Source of the DNA: CANNDT01 sp945876205
Lineage (GTDB): Bacteria; Acidobacteriota; Vicinamibacteria; Vicinamibacterales; UBA2999
Reading direction: 5' to 3'
Length of the DNA stretch: 41,277 nt
Assembly: GCA_947503365.1 (NCBI GenBank)
Contig: CANNDT010000035.1
Coordinates: 1-41,277, forward strand
Positions 14,931 to 23,722 of the stretch are shown here, in pieces (the stretch's first letter is position 1; each line of letters starts with the position of its first letter). A model generated the notes under the pieces. The model saw nothing but the letters and a program-made list of their open reading frames with translations, was not told the DNA's origin and searched no databases. A program made the translations under genes and the position numbers.

Positions 14931-15742
14931 AGAAGCGCGTGATCATGGCCGCGGCGCTCGCCGCGCTGGTTTCGACGGCTGGACAGCCTGACGCCTACGC
15001 GCAGGGCCGCGGCGGCGGGCCGACGCCACCGCCTGCCGGGGCCCCTCCGGCCAGCGCGCGTGCGGCCGCACCGAAAGACCTGACCGGCTACTGGGTGTCG
15101 GTGGTCGCCGAGCACTGGCACCTGCGGATGATGGTGCCGCCCAAAGGTGACTTCGCGATGCTGCCGCTCAATGCGGACGCGCGGAAAATCGCCACGGCGT
15201 GGGACCCCTCGAAGGAAGAGCCGGGCGATGCCCAGTGCAAGGCCTATGGCGCCGCGACGATCATGCGCGTCCCCGGACGCCTGCACATCGAGTGGGCCGG
15301 CGACAACACCCTGAAGATGGATATCGACTCCGGCACGCAGACGCGCCTCTTTCATTTCGGCTCGGCCGCCGCGGGCGCCAGCCAGGCGCCGTCGTGGCAG
15401 GGCTACTCGGCCGCCGAGTGGGAAGGCATCCCAGGCGCCGATTTGCGCGCACGGAAGGCCGGCGCGCCCGAGGACGCGCGCGGCGGCCTGAAGGTAATGA
15501 CGTCGCGCCTGCGCGCCGGCTACCTGCGGCGGAACGGCGTGCCCTACAGCGAAAGCACGACCGTCGAAGAACACGTCGACCGTTTCAAGGAACCCAACGG
15601 CGACGACTGGATCGTCATCGACACGATCGTCCGGGACCCGCAGTACCTCACGCAGCCCTACGTGCACAGCGTGGCGTTCAAGAAGCTTCCTAACGCGTCC
15701 GGCTGGGATCCGACTCCCTGTCGGGCTGACCAGCCGCGGTAA
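14927..15742 (+). CDS. secreted protein, 'W-G-S-EWEG' family, paralogue B
   Basis: 271 residues from TTG 14927, which shares TTGA with the DUF6152 stop. This start yields a canonical signal peptide (MKKRVIMAAALAALVSTAG ... AYAQ); an in-frame ATG at 14903 would add charged residues in front. A Gly/Pro/Ala-rich linker follows, then the same landmarks as paralogue A: DLTGYW, MLPLNADARK, a Cys-containing segment, MRVPGRLHIEW, SWQGYSAAEWEG, YLRRNG, DPQYLTQPYVHS and a terminal Pro-x-x-Cys. Paralogue A has SWSGFSAGEWEG at the same place. It was probably duplicated and kept to make a two-subunit or two-substrate set. Function unknown. Confidence 0.78.
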   Translation: MKKRVIMAAALAALVSTAGQPDAYAQGRGGGPTPPPAGAPPASARAAAPKDLTGYWVSVVAEHWHLRMMVPPKGDFAMLPLNADARKIATAWDPSKEEPGDAQCKAYGAATIMRVPGRLHIEWAGDNTLKMDIDSGTQTRLFHFGSAAAGASQAPSWQGYSAAEWEGIPGADLRARKAGAPEDARGGLKVMTSRLRAGYLRRNGVPYSESTTVEEHVDRFKEPNGDDWIVIDTIVRDPQYLTQPYVHSVAFKKLPNASGWDPTPCRADQPR

Positions 15743-15779
15743 TCGGATTCATACGATCCGGAGCAATCACGGAGGACAG

Positions 15780-18700
15780 ATGTACAACCTACGAGTGATC
15801 TCTCGCAGCGTGCTGATGCTGCTGTTGCTCACGTTCACCAACGTGTGGGCGCAGACCGTCGGCACCGCGCAGATGAACGGCAGCGTGAAAGATCCGGGCG
15901 GCCTCGCGCTGCCTGGCGTCACCATCACGGTCACGCAGACCGACACCGGCCTGACGCGCACGGCCGTCACCGACGAGACCGGCTCCTACACGTTGCAGAA
16001 CCTGCCGGTCGGTCCGTACCGGTTCGAAGCGATGCTCTCGGGCTTCCGCACCTACCAGCAGACGGGCATCGTGCTGCAGGTGGGTGGCAACCCCACGCTC
16101 GGGGTGACGCTGCAGCTTGGACAACTGGAAGAGACAGTCACGGTCGCAGGCACGGCCGCGCTGGTCGAGACGCGCAACCCCGGCATCGGCCAGGTCGTCA
16201 CCAACCAGCAGGTGCTCGAGCTGCCGCTCAACGGCCGCCAGCTCACCGAGCTGGTGTTCCAGGCCGGTCTGGCCACCGGCGGCAAGGGCACGGGTGATGC
16301 GCCCGGCGGCAACGTCCTCAACACCGGCGTCCGCAGCTATCCCAACACCACCATCGTCGTCGCCGGCGGCCTGTCCAACGGCATGACCTACCTGCTCGAC
16401 GGCGGCACGCACAACGATCCGTTCAATAACCTGAACCTGCCGTTGCCGTTCCCGGATGCGATGCAGGAGTTCAAGGTCGAGACCAGCGCACTGCCGGCAC
16501 AGTACGGCCATCACTCCGCGGCGGCCGTGAACGCGGTGACCAAGTCTGGCACCAACCTGCTGCACGGCGACGCCTTCGAGTTCATGCGCGACGATTCGCT
16601 GAACGCGACCAACGCCTTCGCGGCGATTGGTCCTGACGGCAAGCGCCGCAGCGACGGTCTGCACCGCGATCAGTTCGGCGGCACGCTCGGCGGCCCGATC
16701 GTCCAGGGCAAGCTGTTCTACTTCGGCGGCTACCAGGGCACGCGCGTCAACGTGACGCCGACCAGCTTCTTCCAGTTCGTGCCGACCGCCGCCATGCTCG
16801 CGGGAAACTTCGCGGCAATCACGTCGCCCGCCTGCAACGCCGGCCGCACCATCGCCCTGCGCGCGCCGTTTGTCGGCACGAGCGTGTCGCCGGCGCTGTT
16901 CTCGCCGGCTGCGCTGGCGCTCACGGCCAAGCTGCCGAAGCCGATCAATGACTGCGGCCAGACGTTCTTCGATCGCAAGACCGAGAGCTCGGAGCACATG
17001 GCGATCGGTCGTGTCGACTACCAGATGACCAACAGCCATTCGCTGTTCGGCCGTTACCAGATGGCCAAGCTGACGTCGAAGCCCGACAACGATCCGAATA
17101 ACGTGCTCGCCTACGCCAACGGGCCGATCGACGACATGGTGCACTCCTTCGTCGTCGGGGACACCTACCTCCTCGGCTCGAATACCGTCAACTCGTTCCG
17201 GGCCACCTTCAACAAGTCGCAGATCGACAAGGGCTACGTGCCCTTCTTCGATGCCCAGAGCCTCGGCACGCGAAACATCGCGACCCCGCTCCCGGGTTTC
17301 ACGGCCTTCACCGTGGCCGGCGGATTCTCACTCGGTCCCACGGGTGCGAAGCCCAGCGAGATCGGCACCAAGACGATCCAGTTGGTCGACGACTTCAGCG
17401 TGGTGCGTGGAGCGCACCAGGTGGGATTTGGCGCCAACTACATCCGGGCGATGCTGGCATCGACCTCGTACGGCTCGGCCGCAGGCAACTTCGCCTTTAC
17501 CGCCGTGAATACCGGACTCGGCCTGGCGGATTTTCTCCTCGGCCGGCCGGCATCCTTTACGCAGGGCCAGGTCTACGGCCCGAGCGGCGTGATGAACTAC
17601 GTCGGTGCGTATGTGCAGGATGCCTGGAGAGTGTCGCCCAATATCACGTTGAACGTCGGCGTCCGCTGGGATCCCTGGCTGCCGTACACGAGCGATCAAC
17701 GTCACTTCAATCACTTCAGCCTCGACGCGTTCAAGGCCGGGCAGCGCAGCACGGTCTACAAGAACGCGCCGGTGGGCGTGATCTTCGAGGATGACCCGGG
17801 ATACCCGGGCCACGCGGTGAACAAGAATTACTTCGGGAGCGTGGCGCCGCGCCTCGCCGGCATCTGGGATCCGAAGGGCGACGGCCGCATGACGGTTCGC
17901 GCCGCCTTCGGCCGGTTCTTCGATCTGCCGCACATCTGGAACTTCCTCGGCTTCGACCGCGGCACGCCGTTCGGCACCGAGCTGGTGGCGAACAACGGCA
18001 CGTTCGACGATCCGTGGGTGAACAGGGTCGGCGGCAATCCGTTCCCGATCGTCGCCAATCCGAACATGACCTTTCCGCAGTACGGCGGGTTCGTCACCTT
18101 CCCGCTCGACCAGAAGCCGCCGTACGCCGATCAGTGGAACGTCAGCGTGCAGCGGCAGGTCGGCACCGCGTGGATGGTGTCGGCAAATTACCTGAACAGC
18201 CGCGGACGCCGCCTGCCGATTGGCGATCAGCTCAATCCCGCGGTCTACAGCCCGGGCGCGACGACGGCGACGACCAACCAGCGCCGCGTCACCTCCGTAT
18301 TGAACCCGACCGAAGGTCGTTTCTACGGCAGCATCACCGGCGTGCTGCCCGAGGGCACGTCCGAGTACAAGGGCTTGCTGCTCTCGGCGAACCACCGCTC
18401 GGCCAATGGCCTCTCCGTGTCGGGCAACTGGACGATCTCGACCTGCGAGTCTGACATCATCAACTACGAGCCGTCGGTGGCTGGGATCGAGCTCACCAAG
18501 CCGGGCGATCCCGCGTTCGACCGCGGCAGCTGCGGCGTGACCGACCAGAAGCACGTCGTCAACCTGTCGACCGTCTACCAGCTGCCGAAGTCAGAGGGCG
18601 GGGGCGTCCTCGGGTTGATCACGAGCGACTGGCAGGTGTCGGGCATCCTCAGCGCGCGCAGCGGCGGTCATTTCGCCGTGACGACCGGCGTCGACAACGC

Positions 18701-19055
18701 GCTGAACGGCCAGGCCAACCAGCGTCCGAACAAGATCTCCGACAACGTCTACCTGAAAGAGGGATACCGTTGGCTGAATCCGGCCGCGTTCCAGGCGCCG
18801 GCGGCCGGGACCTTTGGCAATCTCGTTAACAACAGCCTCGTGGGACCCAGCCGGTTCAACATCGACATGGGCCTCGTCCGTTCCTTCCGCATCGGCGGCA
18901 GCCGTCAGGTGCAGTTCAGGGCGGAAGCGTTCAACGTGCTCAACCGTGTGCAGCTGGGCAACCCGGTGACGGCGCTGAACAACCCGAACTTCGGGTTCAT
19001 CACATCGGCCGGCGACCCGCGCATCATCCAGCTCGCTCTGAAGTACGTGTTCTAG
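15780..19055 (+). CDS. TonB-dependent receptor, Oar-like, with carboxypeptidase-regulatory domain
   Basis: 1091 residues. A signal peptide (to VWAQ, about 25) is followed by a carboxypeptidase-regulatory beta-sandwich (about 27-115: MNGSVKDPGGLALPGVTITV, then TDETGSYTLQNLPVGPYRFEA). The plug domain comes next (about 120-260: ELPLNGRQLTELVFQAG, YLLDGGTHNDPFNNLNLPLP, QYGHHSAAAVNAVTKSGTN), then a long beta-barrel ending in ...LALKYVF with a terminal aromatic. Oar-type receptors import or bind bulky ligands (peptides, glycans or organic matter) using TonB energy. It begins 37 nt after paralogue B with a GGAGGACAG site, so it is probably the outer-membrane gate for this set of secreted proteins. 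A strong hairpin at 19076 follows. Confidence 0.92.
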   Translation: MYNLRVISRSVLMLLLLTFTNVWAQTVGTAQMNGSVKDPGGLALPGVTITVTQTDTGLTRTAVTDETGSYTLQNLPVGPYRFEAMLSGFRTYQQTGIVLQVGGNPTLGVTLQLGQLEETVTVAGTAALVETRNPGIGQVVTNQQVLELPLNGRQLTELVFQAGLATGGKGTGDAPGGNVLNTGVRSYPNTTIVVAGGLSNGMTYLLDGGTHNDPFNNLNLPLPFPDAMQEFKVETSALPAQYGHHSAAAVNAVTKSGTNLLHGDAFEFMRDDSLNATNAFAAIGPDGKRRSDGLHRDQFGGTLGGPIVQGKLFYFGGYQGTRVNVTPTSFFQFVPTAAMLAGNFAAITSPACNAGRTIALRAPFVGTSVSPALFSPAALALTAKLPKPINDCGQTFFDRKTESSEHMAIGRVDYQMTNSHSLFGRYQMAKLTSKPDNDPNNVLAYANGPIDDMVHSFVVGDTYLLGSNTVNSFRATFNKSQIDKGYVPFFDAQSLGTRNIATPLPGFTAFTVAGGFSLGPTGAKPSEIGTKTIQLVDDFSVVRGAHQVGFGANYIRAMLASTSYGSAAGNFAFTAVNTGLGLADFLLGRPASFTQGQVYGPSGVMNYVGAYVQDAWRVSPNITLNVGVRWDPWLPYTSDQRHFNHFSLDAFKAGQRSTVYKNAPVGVIFEDDPGYPGHAVNKNYFGSVAPRLAGIWDPKGDGRMTVRAAFGRFFDLPHIWNFLGFDRGTPFGTELVANNGTFDDPWVNRVGGNPFPIVANPNMTFPQYGGFVTFPLDQKPPYADQWNVSVQRQVGTAWMVSANYLNSRGRRLPIGDQLNPAVYSPGATTATTNQRRVTSVLNPTEGRFYGSITGVLPEGTSEYKGLLLSANHRSANGLSVSGNWTISTCESDIINYEPSVAGIELTKPGDPAFDRGSCGVTDQKHVVNLSTVYQLPKSEGGGVLGLITSDWQVSGILSARSGGHFAVTTGVDNALNGQANQRPNKISDNVYLKEGYRWLNPAAFQAPAAGTFGNLVNNSLVGPSRFNIDMGLVRSFRIGGSRQVQFRAEAFNVLNRVQLGNPVTALNNPNFGFITSAGDPRIIQLALKYVF

Positions 19056-19075
19056 ATCGCTCGTGAAATCCACGC

Positions 19076-19107
19076 ACGTAGGGTCCGGCTTTCGCCGGAC
19101 CTTACGT
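19076..19107. terminator. 14-bp hairpin between the TonB receptor and lnt; REP-like
   Basis: The stem pairs 19076-19089 with 19094-19107 around a TTTC tetraloop; the core is GGTCCGGC/GCCGGACC and there is one G-T pair. No T-run follows. It either ends the receptor transcript or is a dispersed GTCCGGC-type palindrome of the kind common in this lineage (inference). It lies only 20 nt before the proposed CTG start of lnt. Confidence 0.6.
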
Positions 19108-19127
19108 CGTACGGTACAGTTCCAGTT

Positions 19128-20651
19128 CTGGACTACCTGCTCGCTCTCTTCTCGGGCGCCCTGCTTGCGCTCAGCTTTCCGCGTTTCGGCCACCCCGCAT
19201 TCGCCTGGATTGCGCTCGTCCCGCTGCTCATCGCGTTGAGCGGCTGGCGGGGCCGCGCCGGCCGCGTGCCGGGGCAGCCGCCGATGCGGGCGTTCCTGCT
19301 CGGCCTGACCACCGGCTTCGTCTACTTCCTCGGCACCATCTACTGGACCGGCACCGTCGTCAGCACGTTCGGCGGTCTCGCGGCGCCGGTCGCCGCGCTT
19401 GCCGCCGTGCTACTCGCCCTATACATGGCGCTGTTCCCGGCGATTGCGGCGCTCATGACCAGCCGCCTCGTGAATCGCTCTGGCGCCCCCGCGTTGCTCG
19501 TCGCGCCGGCGGCATGGGTGGCGACGGAATTCTTCCGCGGCTACCTCTTCGGCGGATTTCCCTGGGTGCCGCTCGGCAACAGCCAGGTGACGGTGCTGCC
19601 GGTGGTGCAGCTCGCCAGCGTCTTCGGGGTGTATGGTCTCTCGGCGCTCGTGTCGTTCGTCAGCGCGGCGCTTGCCTATGCGCTGCTCACGACGGGACGG
19701 CAGCGCATCGCCGCCGTGGGGGCGATCGTCGTCGTCCTTGGAGCGGTGGCCGGGTGGGGCACGTGGCGAATCGCGGACGGCTCGCTCACGCGCGAAGGCA
19801 CGCCGCTGCGAGTGGGACTGGTGCAGGGCAATATTCCCCAGGACCAGAAGTGGAAATCGGGCGAGGCGCGGCGCATCTTCACGACCTACATCGCGATGAC
19901 GCGCGACGTCGTCAAGCGCGGCGCCGAGTTGGTGATGTGGCCGGAGTCGTCGACGCCGTTCATGTTCGAAGAGGACGAAGGCGGCGAATCGGCGCTTCGC
20001 GCCCTCGCCCGCGAGCTCCGCGTTCCGATGCTGTTCGGCAGCGACCAGGTGGATCGGTCGCGGAGTCCGCTTCGGCTCTACAACGCCGCGTTCATGGTGA
20101 CGCCTGACGGCGACACGGCGGCCGTCTATCGCAAGATTCATCTCGTGCCGTTTGGCGAGTTCATTCCGTTCAAGGGCGTCGCGTCGTTCGTGTCACCGCT
20201 GGTCGACAGCCTTGGCGAGTTCGCCCCGGGCGACGCGATGGTGATGCTGCCGGTCGGGTCGCACCTGATCAGCACGGCGATCTGCTATGAAGTCGTCTAC
20301 CCGACGCTCGTGCGGCAGGCGGTGGAGGGTGGGAGCGAGCTGCTCACGACGATCACCAACGACGCGTGGTACGGGCAGTCGTCGGCGCCCTACCAGCACT
20401 TCGAGATGGCGTCGATGCGCGCGATCGAGCAGGGACGCTACCTGGCGAGAGCGGCCAATACCGGCATCAGCGGCGTCGTCGATCCGTACGGGCGAATCGT
20501 GCGGCAGTCGTCTATCTTCGAGCAGGTCGGGCTGGTCGAGGAAGTCAGGCTGTTGACGGGCCGCACAGTGTATTCGAGGATCGGCGACGCGATCGCGTAT
20601 CTCTCGATCGCGCTCGTCGCCGCGGCGCTGATTATGGTGAGGAGAAGATAA
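19128..20651 (+). CDS. lnt: apolipoprotein N-acyltransferase (CTG start proposed)
   Basis: Transfers an acyl chain from phospholipid to the N-terminal Cys of lipoproteins in the inner membrane. The nitrilase-type triad is complete: Glu in MWPESSTPF, Lys in YRKIHLVPFGEF, Cys in AICYEVVYP. Hydrophobic helices fill the N-terminal 220 residues and one closes the C-terminus. The first ATG/GTG/TTG in frame is TTG 19236, but the conserved first helix (LLALFSGALLALSFPRFG, FAWIALVPLLIAL) is encoded upstream. From CTG 19128 the protein has 507 residues and the triad falls at 273/336/386, close to 267/335/387 in E. coli. Between the receptor stop (19055) and 19236 there is no standard start in this frame. 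prfB begins 1 nt after the stop. Confidence 0.88.
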   Translation: MDYLLALFSGALLALSFPRFGHPAFAWIALVPLLIALSGWRGRAGRVPGQPPMRAFLLGLTTGFVYFLGTIYWTGTVVSTFGGLAAPVAALAAVLLALYMALFPAIAALMTSRLVNRSGAPALLVAPAAWVATEFFRGYLFGGFPWVPLGNSQVTVLPVVQLASVFGVYGLSALVSFVSAALAYALLTTGRQRIAAVGAIVVVLGAVAGWGTWRIADGSLTREGTPLRVGLVQGNIPQDQKWKSGEARRIFTTYIAMTRDVVKRGAELVMWPESSTPFMFEEDEGGESALRALARELRVPMLFGSDQVDRSRSPLRLYNAAFMVTPDGDTAAVYRKIHLVPFGEFIPFKGVASFVSPLVDSLGEFAPGDAMVMLPVGSHLISTAICYEVVYPTLVRQAVEGGSELLTTITNDAWYGQSSAPYQHFEMASMRAIEQGRYLARAANTGISGVVDPYGRIVRQSSIFEQVGLVEEVRLLTGRTVYSRIGDAIAYLSIALVAAALIMVRRR

Positions 20652-20652
20652 C

Positions 20653-21787
20653 GTGGCAGTCGACCTGGACGATCTCGTACGCCGGCACGAAGGCCTGGAG
20701 CGGCGCGCCGCGGAACTTCGGAGGCATCTTTGAGGGCGCACGCCTCGAGGAGCAGCTCGCCGAAACGGAACAGCGGATTGCCGCTCCGGACTTCTGGAGC
20801 AACCAGGCGGCCGCGCAGCAGGTAATGCAGAAGCGGCGGCGCCTGGAGGACGACCGGGCGCTGCTCGTGTCGCTGCAGCGCCGCGCCGACGATCTCGACG
20901 TCCTGCTGGAATGGGGGAAGAGCGGCGAGGACGTCATCGCCGACCTCGCGCGCGGACTCGACGAGCTGCAGCAGGAAGTCGAAGCCGCTGAAACCAAGAA
21001 GATGCTCGGCGGCGAGTACGATCGCGCCAACGCCATCGTTACCATCCATCCCGGCGCGGGCGGCACCGAGTCACAGGACTGGGCCGAGATGCTCATGCGC
21101 ATGTACCTGAAGTGGTCGGAGCGCCGCGGCTTCAAGCGCGACATGATGGACCTGCAGCCGGGCGACGACGCCGGCATCAAGAGCGTGACGTTCATGCTGG
21201 TGGGCGACTACGCCTACGGCCTGATGAGCGCGGAAGCCGGCGTGCATCGCCTCGTCCGCATCTCGCCTTTCGATCAGGCGGCGCGCCGCCACACATCCTT
21301 TGCCTCGGTCTACGTCTGGCCCGAGCTGCCCGAAGATGCCGACATCGAGATCGACGAAAAGGATCTCCGCATCGACACCTACCGATCGAGCGGCGCCGGC
21401 GGCCAGCACGTCAACGTGACCGATTCGGCCGTGCGCCTCACGCACCTGCCGACCGGCACCGTGGTCTCGTGCCAGAACGAGCGTTCGCAGCACAAGAACA
21501 AGGCGTCGGCGATGAAGGTGCTGAAGTCGCGCCTGTTCGACCTGCAACTGAAGGAACAACAGGCGAAGCTCGCGGAGATTGCCGGCACCAAGACCGAAAT
21601 TGCCTGGGGCCACCAGATCCGCAGCTACGTGCTGCAGCCGTACCAGATGGTCAAGGATCACCGCACCAAGATGGAGGTCGGCGACCCCACACGGGTGCTC
21701 GACGGAGACCTCGATCCATTCATCAAGAACTACCTGATGAAGAAGGCCGCCGGCACACTGGGCGCGCCGGCACCCGACGAAGACTAG
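20653..21787 (+). CDS. prfB: peptide chain release factor 2, made by programmed +1 frameshift
   Basis: Recognises UAA/UGA stop codons and releases the peptide. The coding sequence is 20653-20730 joined to 20732-21787 (377 residues). The GTG start 1 nt after lnt gives 26 codons (VAVDLDDLVRRHEGLERR... to HL), then in-frame TGA at 20731. A +1 slip on CTT continues as EGARLEEQLAETEQRI and APDFW. Key motifs are the SPF tripeptide that reads the stop codon (RISPFDQAARRHTSF) and GGQ in the peptidyl-transferase centre (SSGAGGQHVNVTDSAVRLTH). The stop is at codon 27, versus 26 in E. coli. Low RF2 lets the ribosome slip, so the protein controls its own level. Confidence 0.95.
20719..20733 (+). promoter_or_regulatory. 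prfB: prfB +1 frameshift signal
   Basis: CGGAGG (20719-20724) acts as an internal Shine-Dalgarno, followed after 3 nt by CTT TGA G. This copies the classic arrangement (SD, 3-nt spacer, CTT-TGA). The base after the slip is G, where E. coli has C, so the first shifted residue is Glu instead of Asp. Confidence 0.92.
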
Positions 21788-21796
21788 CGAGGCTCC

Positions 21797-21840
21797 GCCC
21801 CGCCAGTCGCAGTGTTGGCCTGGCCAGCCTGTGGCGGGGC
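21797..21840. terminator. long GC-rich hairpin after prfB
   Basis: GCCCCGCCA (21797-21805) pairs with TGGCGGGGC (21832-21840). Inside the 26-nt loop a second dyad around TGGCCTGGCCA can form. No T-run follows. It probably ends or stabilises the lnt-prfB message, and may be a dispersed palindrome. Further hairpins lie at 21914-21930 (CGACGAT/ATCGTCG) and 21938-21957 (TAGGCC/GGCCTA) before the next gene; nothing else is seen in this gap. Confidence 0.5.
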
Positions 21841-21975
21841 GAGAGGTCTGAAGAACGCAGATTCCGAACGTTCCTGCCATTCGTCGGTGCTCAATAACTT
21901 CAACATCGAGCGCCGACGATGGTATCGTCGTCGTGAATAGGCCCGCTCGCTGGCCTATCCGACTCGGCATACGCC

Positions 21976-22221
21976 ATGCTGATGCACGGCGTCATGTTGC
22001 CTCACGTTGATCAGCGAGTAGCGTACTTGGAAGGCCGTATGGAAGATCACGCGGCGCTCATGGCGGATATCCGAGGCGAGATGCGCGACCTGCGATCCAC
22101 CATGAATCGCGGGTTTGAACGAGCGGACGAGAAGATGGATCGCCACTTCATGTGGCTCGTCGGTCTTCTGGTCGGAACATTCGCCGCGCTGGCAGGGCTG
22201 CTGCTGCGTTCGCAGTTCTAG
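21976..22221 (+). CDS. small coiled-coil protein with C-terminal membrane anchor
   Basis: 81 residues. Residues about 10-55 form a heptad-like amphipathic helix (VDQRVAYLEGRMEDHAALMADIRGEM...RGFERADEKMDRHF). A transmembrane segment (MWLVGLLVGTFAALAGLLL) and a two-basic/aromatic tail RSQF follow. Such tail-anchored coiled-coil microproteins are common and poorly characterised; they usually oligomerise at the membrane. There is no clear ribosome-binding site for the ATG at 21976; internal Met codons at 21985 and 21994 are alternatives. Function unknown. Confidence 0.6.
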   Translation: MLMHGVMLPHVDQRVAYLEGRMEDHAALMADIRGEMRDLRSTMNRGFERADEKMDRHFMWLVGLLVGTFAALAGLLLRSQF

Positions 22222-22315
22222 CGATCCTTGGCCCAGCTCAAGGCGGCGGTGCGATAACTCAGTGCGCACGACGGCAATCATTGCGCAGCGGGTCGGACGC
22301 GCTTAAGCTCCCCGA

Positions 22316-23722
22316 ATGCGTCATCTGAGTGCTGCCATCGCCACGCTTCTGCTCGTCACTGCCGCCTTGCACGGTCAGGAGGCGCCTCGCCCAGACTGGG
22401 CGCGCATCGAGGAAGAAACGATGCGCCACTTTCAGGCGCTGGTGCGGATGGACACCAGCGATCCCCCAGGCAATGAGCAGCCCGCCGCCGACTACCTGAA
22501 GCAGCTCTTCGAAAAGGAAGGCATCCCGGTCCAGACGTTCACGCTCGCGCCCAACCGGACGAACGTCGTCGCGCGCGTGAAGGGCAACGGGCGCAAGCGG
22601 CCCCTGCTGATCATGGGCCACCTTGACGTGGTCAACGTGGATCCGTCGAAGTGGACGCATCCGCCCTTCAGCGGGACGCGCGACGGCGGATACGTCTACG
22701 GGCGCGGCACCCTTGACGACAAGGACAACGTCACCGCTGGCGTCATGACGATGCTGCTGCTGAAGCGGATGAATGTGGCGCTCGACCGGGACGTGATCTT
22801 TCTGGCCGAGGCCGGAGAAGAGGGCAGCACCCGCGTCGGCATTGAGTTCATGGTGAACCAGCACTTCGACGCGATCGACGCAGAATTCTGCCTCGCGGAA
22901 GGTGGGTCGGTGGCGCGCCGGGACGGAGTGGTCAGGTATGCGAGTGTCCAGGCCAACGAGAAAATTCCGCGACGGGTCGAATTGATCGCCCGGGGCATCT
23001 CCGGTCACGCGTCGATACCGTTGCAGTCCAATCCGTTGTTGCACCTCGGCAGCGCGCTCGAGCGGCTGGGGCAATGGCGCCCACCCGTGCGACTGAACGA
23101 GACCACGGGCGCGTACTTCACGCGGATGGCGCAGATCACCACAGGGGAGGAGGCGGCGCGGTATCGCGATCTGCTGATCCCTGCGAAGACAGCCGTCGTC
23201 GATGAGTATTTTCGTAAGTCCGATCCCTCGAAGGCGGCGCTGCTTCACGCGACAGCTACGCCGACGATGATCAGCGCTGGGTACCGGGTCAATGTCATTC
23301 CGTCGGATGCGACGGCGACCGTCGATGTCCGCACCCTACCCGACGACAACCTCGATGAGTTGATCGCCTCGATGCGCAAGGCGGTCAACGACCCCGCGGT
23401 CAGCGTCGAATGGGCCGCGGGTCCCTCGCGTCCGCCCGGTTCCACGCGGCTCGATACCGACGCCTTCAAGGCGCTCGAAGCGGCCGTTACGAAGAACTAT
23501 TCGACGACGACGCTGCCGACCATGGGCACCGGCGCGACCGACATGGCGTTCGTGCGCAGCAAGGGCGTCCAGTGCTACGGCATCGGCCCTGCGATTGACC
23601 AGGAGGACGCGCCGAAGGGCTTCGGCGCGCACAGCGACCAGGAGCGCATTCTCGAGAGCGAGCTCCATCGCTTTGTGCGATTCAACTGGGATGTCGTCAA
23701 CGGCATCGCGGGGGTGAAATGA
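22316..23722 (+). CDS. secreted M20-family metallopeptidase
   Basis: 468 residues with a signal peptide (about 20 residues, ending LHGQ). The M20 di-zinc site is intact: His-x-Asp in IMGHLDVVN, the bridging Asp in GTLDDKDN, the Glu-Glu pair in LAEAGEEGS, the acidic residue in LAEGGS and the final His in GFGAHSDQERI. The lid/dimerisation domain has ARGISGHASIPLQSNPL and INVIPSDATATVDVRTLPD-type strands. It cleaves short peptides or acylated amino acids in the periplasm; the exact substrate is unknown. TAAGCT (22304-22309) lies 6 nt before the ATG and there is no Shine-Dalgarno. Its stop overlaps the amidase ATG (ATGA), so the two hydrolases are probably translated together. Confidence 0.9.
   Translation: MRHLSAAIATLLLVTAALHGQEAPRPDWARIEEETMRHFQALVRMDTSDPPGNEQPAADYLKQLFEKEGIPVQTFTLAPNRTNVVARVKGNGRKRPLLIMGHLDVVNVDPSKWTHPPFSGTRDGGYVYGRGTLDDKDNVTAGVMTMLLLKRMNVALDRDVIFLAEAGEEGSTRVGIEFMVNQHFDAIDAEFCLAEGGSVARRDGVVRYASVQANEKIPRRVELIARGISGHASIPLQSNPLLHLGSALERLGQWRPPVRLNETTGAYFTRMAQITTGEEAARYRDLLIPAKTAVVDEYFRKSDPSKAALLHATATPTMISAGYRVNVIPSDATATVDVRTLPDDNLDELIASMRKAVNDPAVSVEWAAGPSRPPGSTRLDTDAFKALEAAVTKNYSTTTLPTMGTGATDMAFVRSKGVQCYGIGPAIDQEDAPKGFGAHSDQERILESELHRFVRFNWDVVNGIAGVK

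Noticed and set aside
15789..17144. Minus-strand 451-codon reading frame under the TonB receptor, and similar long frames at 17328-18554 and 28082-30043
   Set aside because: Antisense shadows of well-supported genes (receptor, DnaK); no motif, no ribosome-binding site, skewed composition.
19236..19238. TTG as the lnt start
   Set aside because: It would remove the conserved first transmembrane helix; CTG 19128 fits family length and triad numbering.
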